From NCBI RefSeq assembly GCF_947258575.1, contig NZ_CAMYIV010000005.1, positions 248,001-312,000 on the forward strand: a stretch of DNA of 64,000 bases. Direction: 5' to 3'. This stretch comes from an uncultured Alcanivorax sp. GTDB taxonomy: Bacteria; Pseudomonadota; Gammaproteobacteria; Pseudomonadales; Alcanivoracaceae. Position 1 is the first letter of the stretch. Every line of letters begins with the position of its first letter. Shown piece by piece: positions 63,903-64,000 of the stretch. A program made the position numbers and the translations under genes. The notes beneath the pieces were generated by a model. That model searched no databases and had not been told where the DNA came from. It saw only the letters and a list, made by a program, of their open reading frames with translations.

Positions 63903-64000
63903 ATGACCGCATCCACTACACTTGGCGCCCGCCACTCCCTGGAAGTCATCAAGCCGATCCATAACGGGTTGCTGCTGGACGGCGGTTCGCTGGGGGAGGT
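63903..64000 (+). CDS. Unidentified gene, cut by window edge
   Basis: An ATG at 63903 begins a frame that stays open to the window end: MTASTTLGARHSLEVIKPIH and so on (32 residues visible). There is no clear match to a known family from this much sequence. The start codon follows the repeat at 63746 by 55 bp. Confidence 0.5.
   Translation, partial: MTASTTLGARHSLEVIKPIHNGLLLDGGSLGE

Overview
The window reads as a chromosomal segment of a marine, hydrocarbon-degrading gammaproteobacterium, most probably Alcanivorax or a close relative. The reasons are two AlkB-type alkane hydroxylases (one fused to rubredoxin), two AlmA-type flavin monooxygenases, two Baeyer-Villiger-type monooxygenases and housekeeping gene orders shared with other gammaproteobacteria (yrfG-hslR-hslO-pckA; nudF-yqiB-cpdA-yqiA-parE). 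The genus is an inference; no rRNA gene is present. I saw no tRNA, insertion sequence, prophage or CRISPR array.

Layout. 1-5.1 kb: pckA (cut by the window edge), hslO, hslR, yrfG, nudE and cysQ. 5.2-17.4 kb: an accessory oxidation region with an alpha/beta hydrolase, AlmA-like monooxygenase 1, a nitronate monooxygenase, then two parallel operons. Each operon joins a four-helix protein with canonical E, ExxH, E, ExxH diiron ligands to a Baeyer-Villiger-type monooxygenase, and a TetR gene lies between them. The same 52-bp upstream block precedes both operons. 17.6-26.2 kb: surface lipoproteins, hemH, an NAD-isocitrate dehydrogenase, soxR and an ABC-2 exporter. 26.4-33.6 kb: the alkane region, with a saccharopine-dehydrogenase-like reductase, alkB, an AraC regulator, an alkB-rubredoxin fusion and AlmA-like monooxygenase 2. 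33.7-48.3 kb: mixed functions, including regulators, pdxH, a two-component pair, a bile-acid-symporter-type transporter, an orphan allophanate hydrolase with its GntR regulator, a patatin and redox enzymes. 48.4-63.7 kb: envelope and core genes (waaA, tolC, thiC, nudF, yqiB, cpdA, yqiA, parE, parC, an acyltransferase, an outer-membrane protein). A last gene is cut at the right edge.

How the genes work together. AlkB and AlkB-rubredoxin would hydroxylate medium-chain alkanes, the AlmA-like enzymes would act on long chains, and the two BVMO/diiron operons would oxidise ketones or other intermediates of subterminal or branched-chain degradation. Regulation looks local: AraC beside the alkB genes, TetR for the two BVMO operons.

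The most unusual non-coding feature is a set of at least eleven intergenic elements built from 7-bp tandem repeats. The heptamer differs from place to place (AGTGAAC/AGTTAAC, AGTTGAA, CAAGTTT, GCAAGCC, CAGACGC, TATCAAT), but the period is always 7. Most are arranged as inverted arms around a hairpin, and they start at, or within about 12 nt of, a stop codon. In several genes the stop codon itself is part of the repeat. I do not recognise this as a named repeat family.
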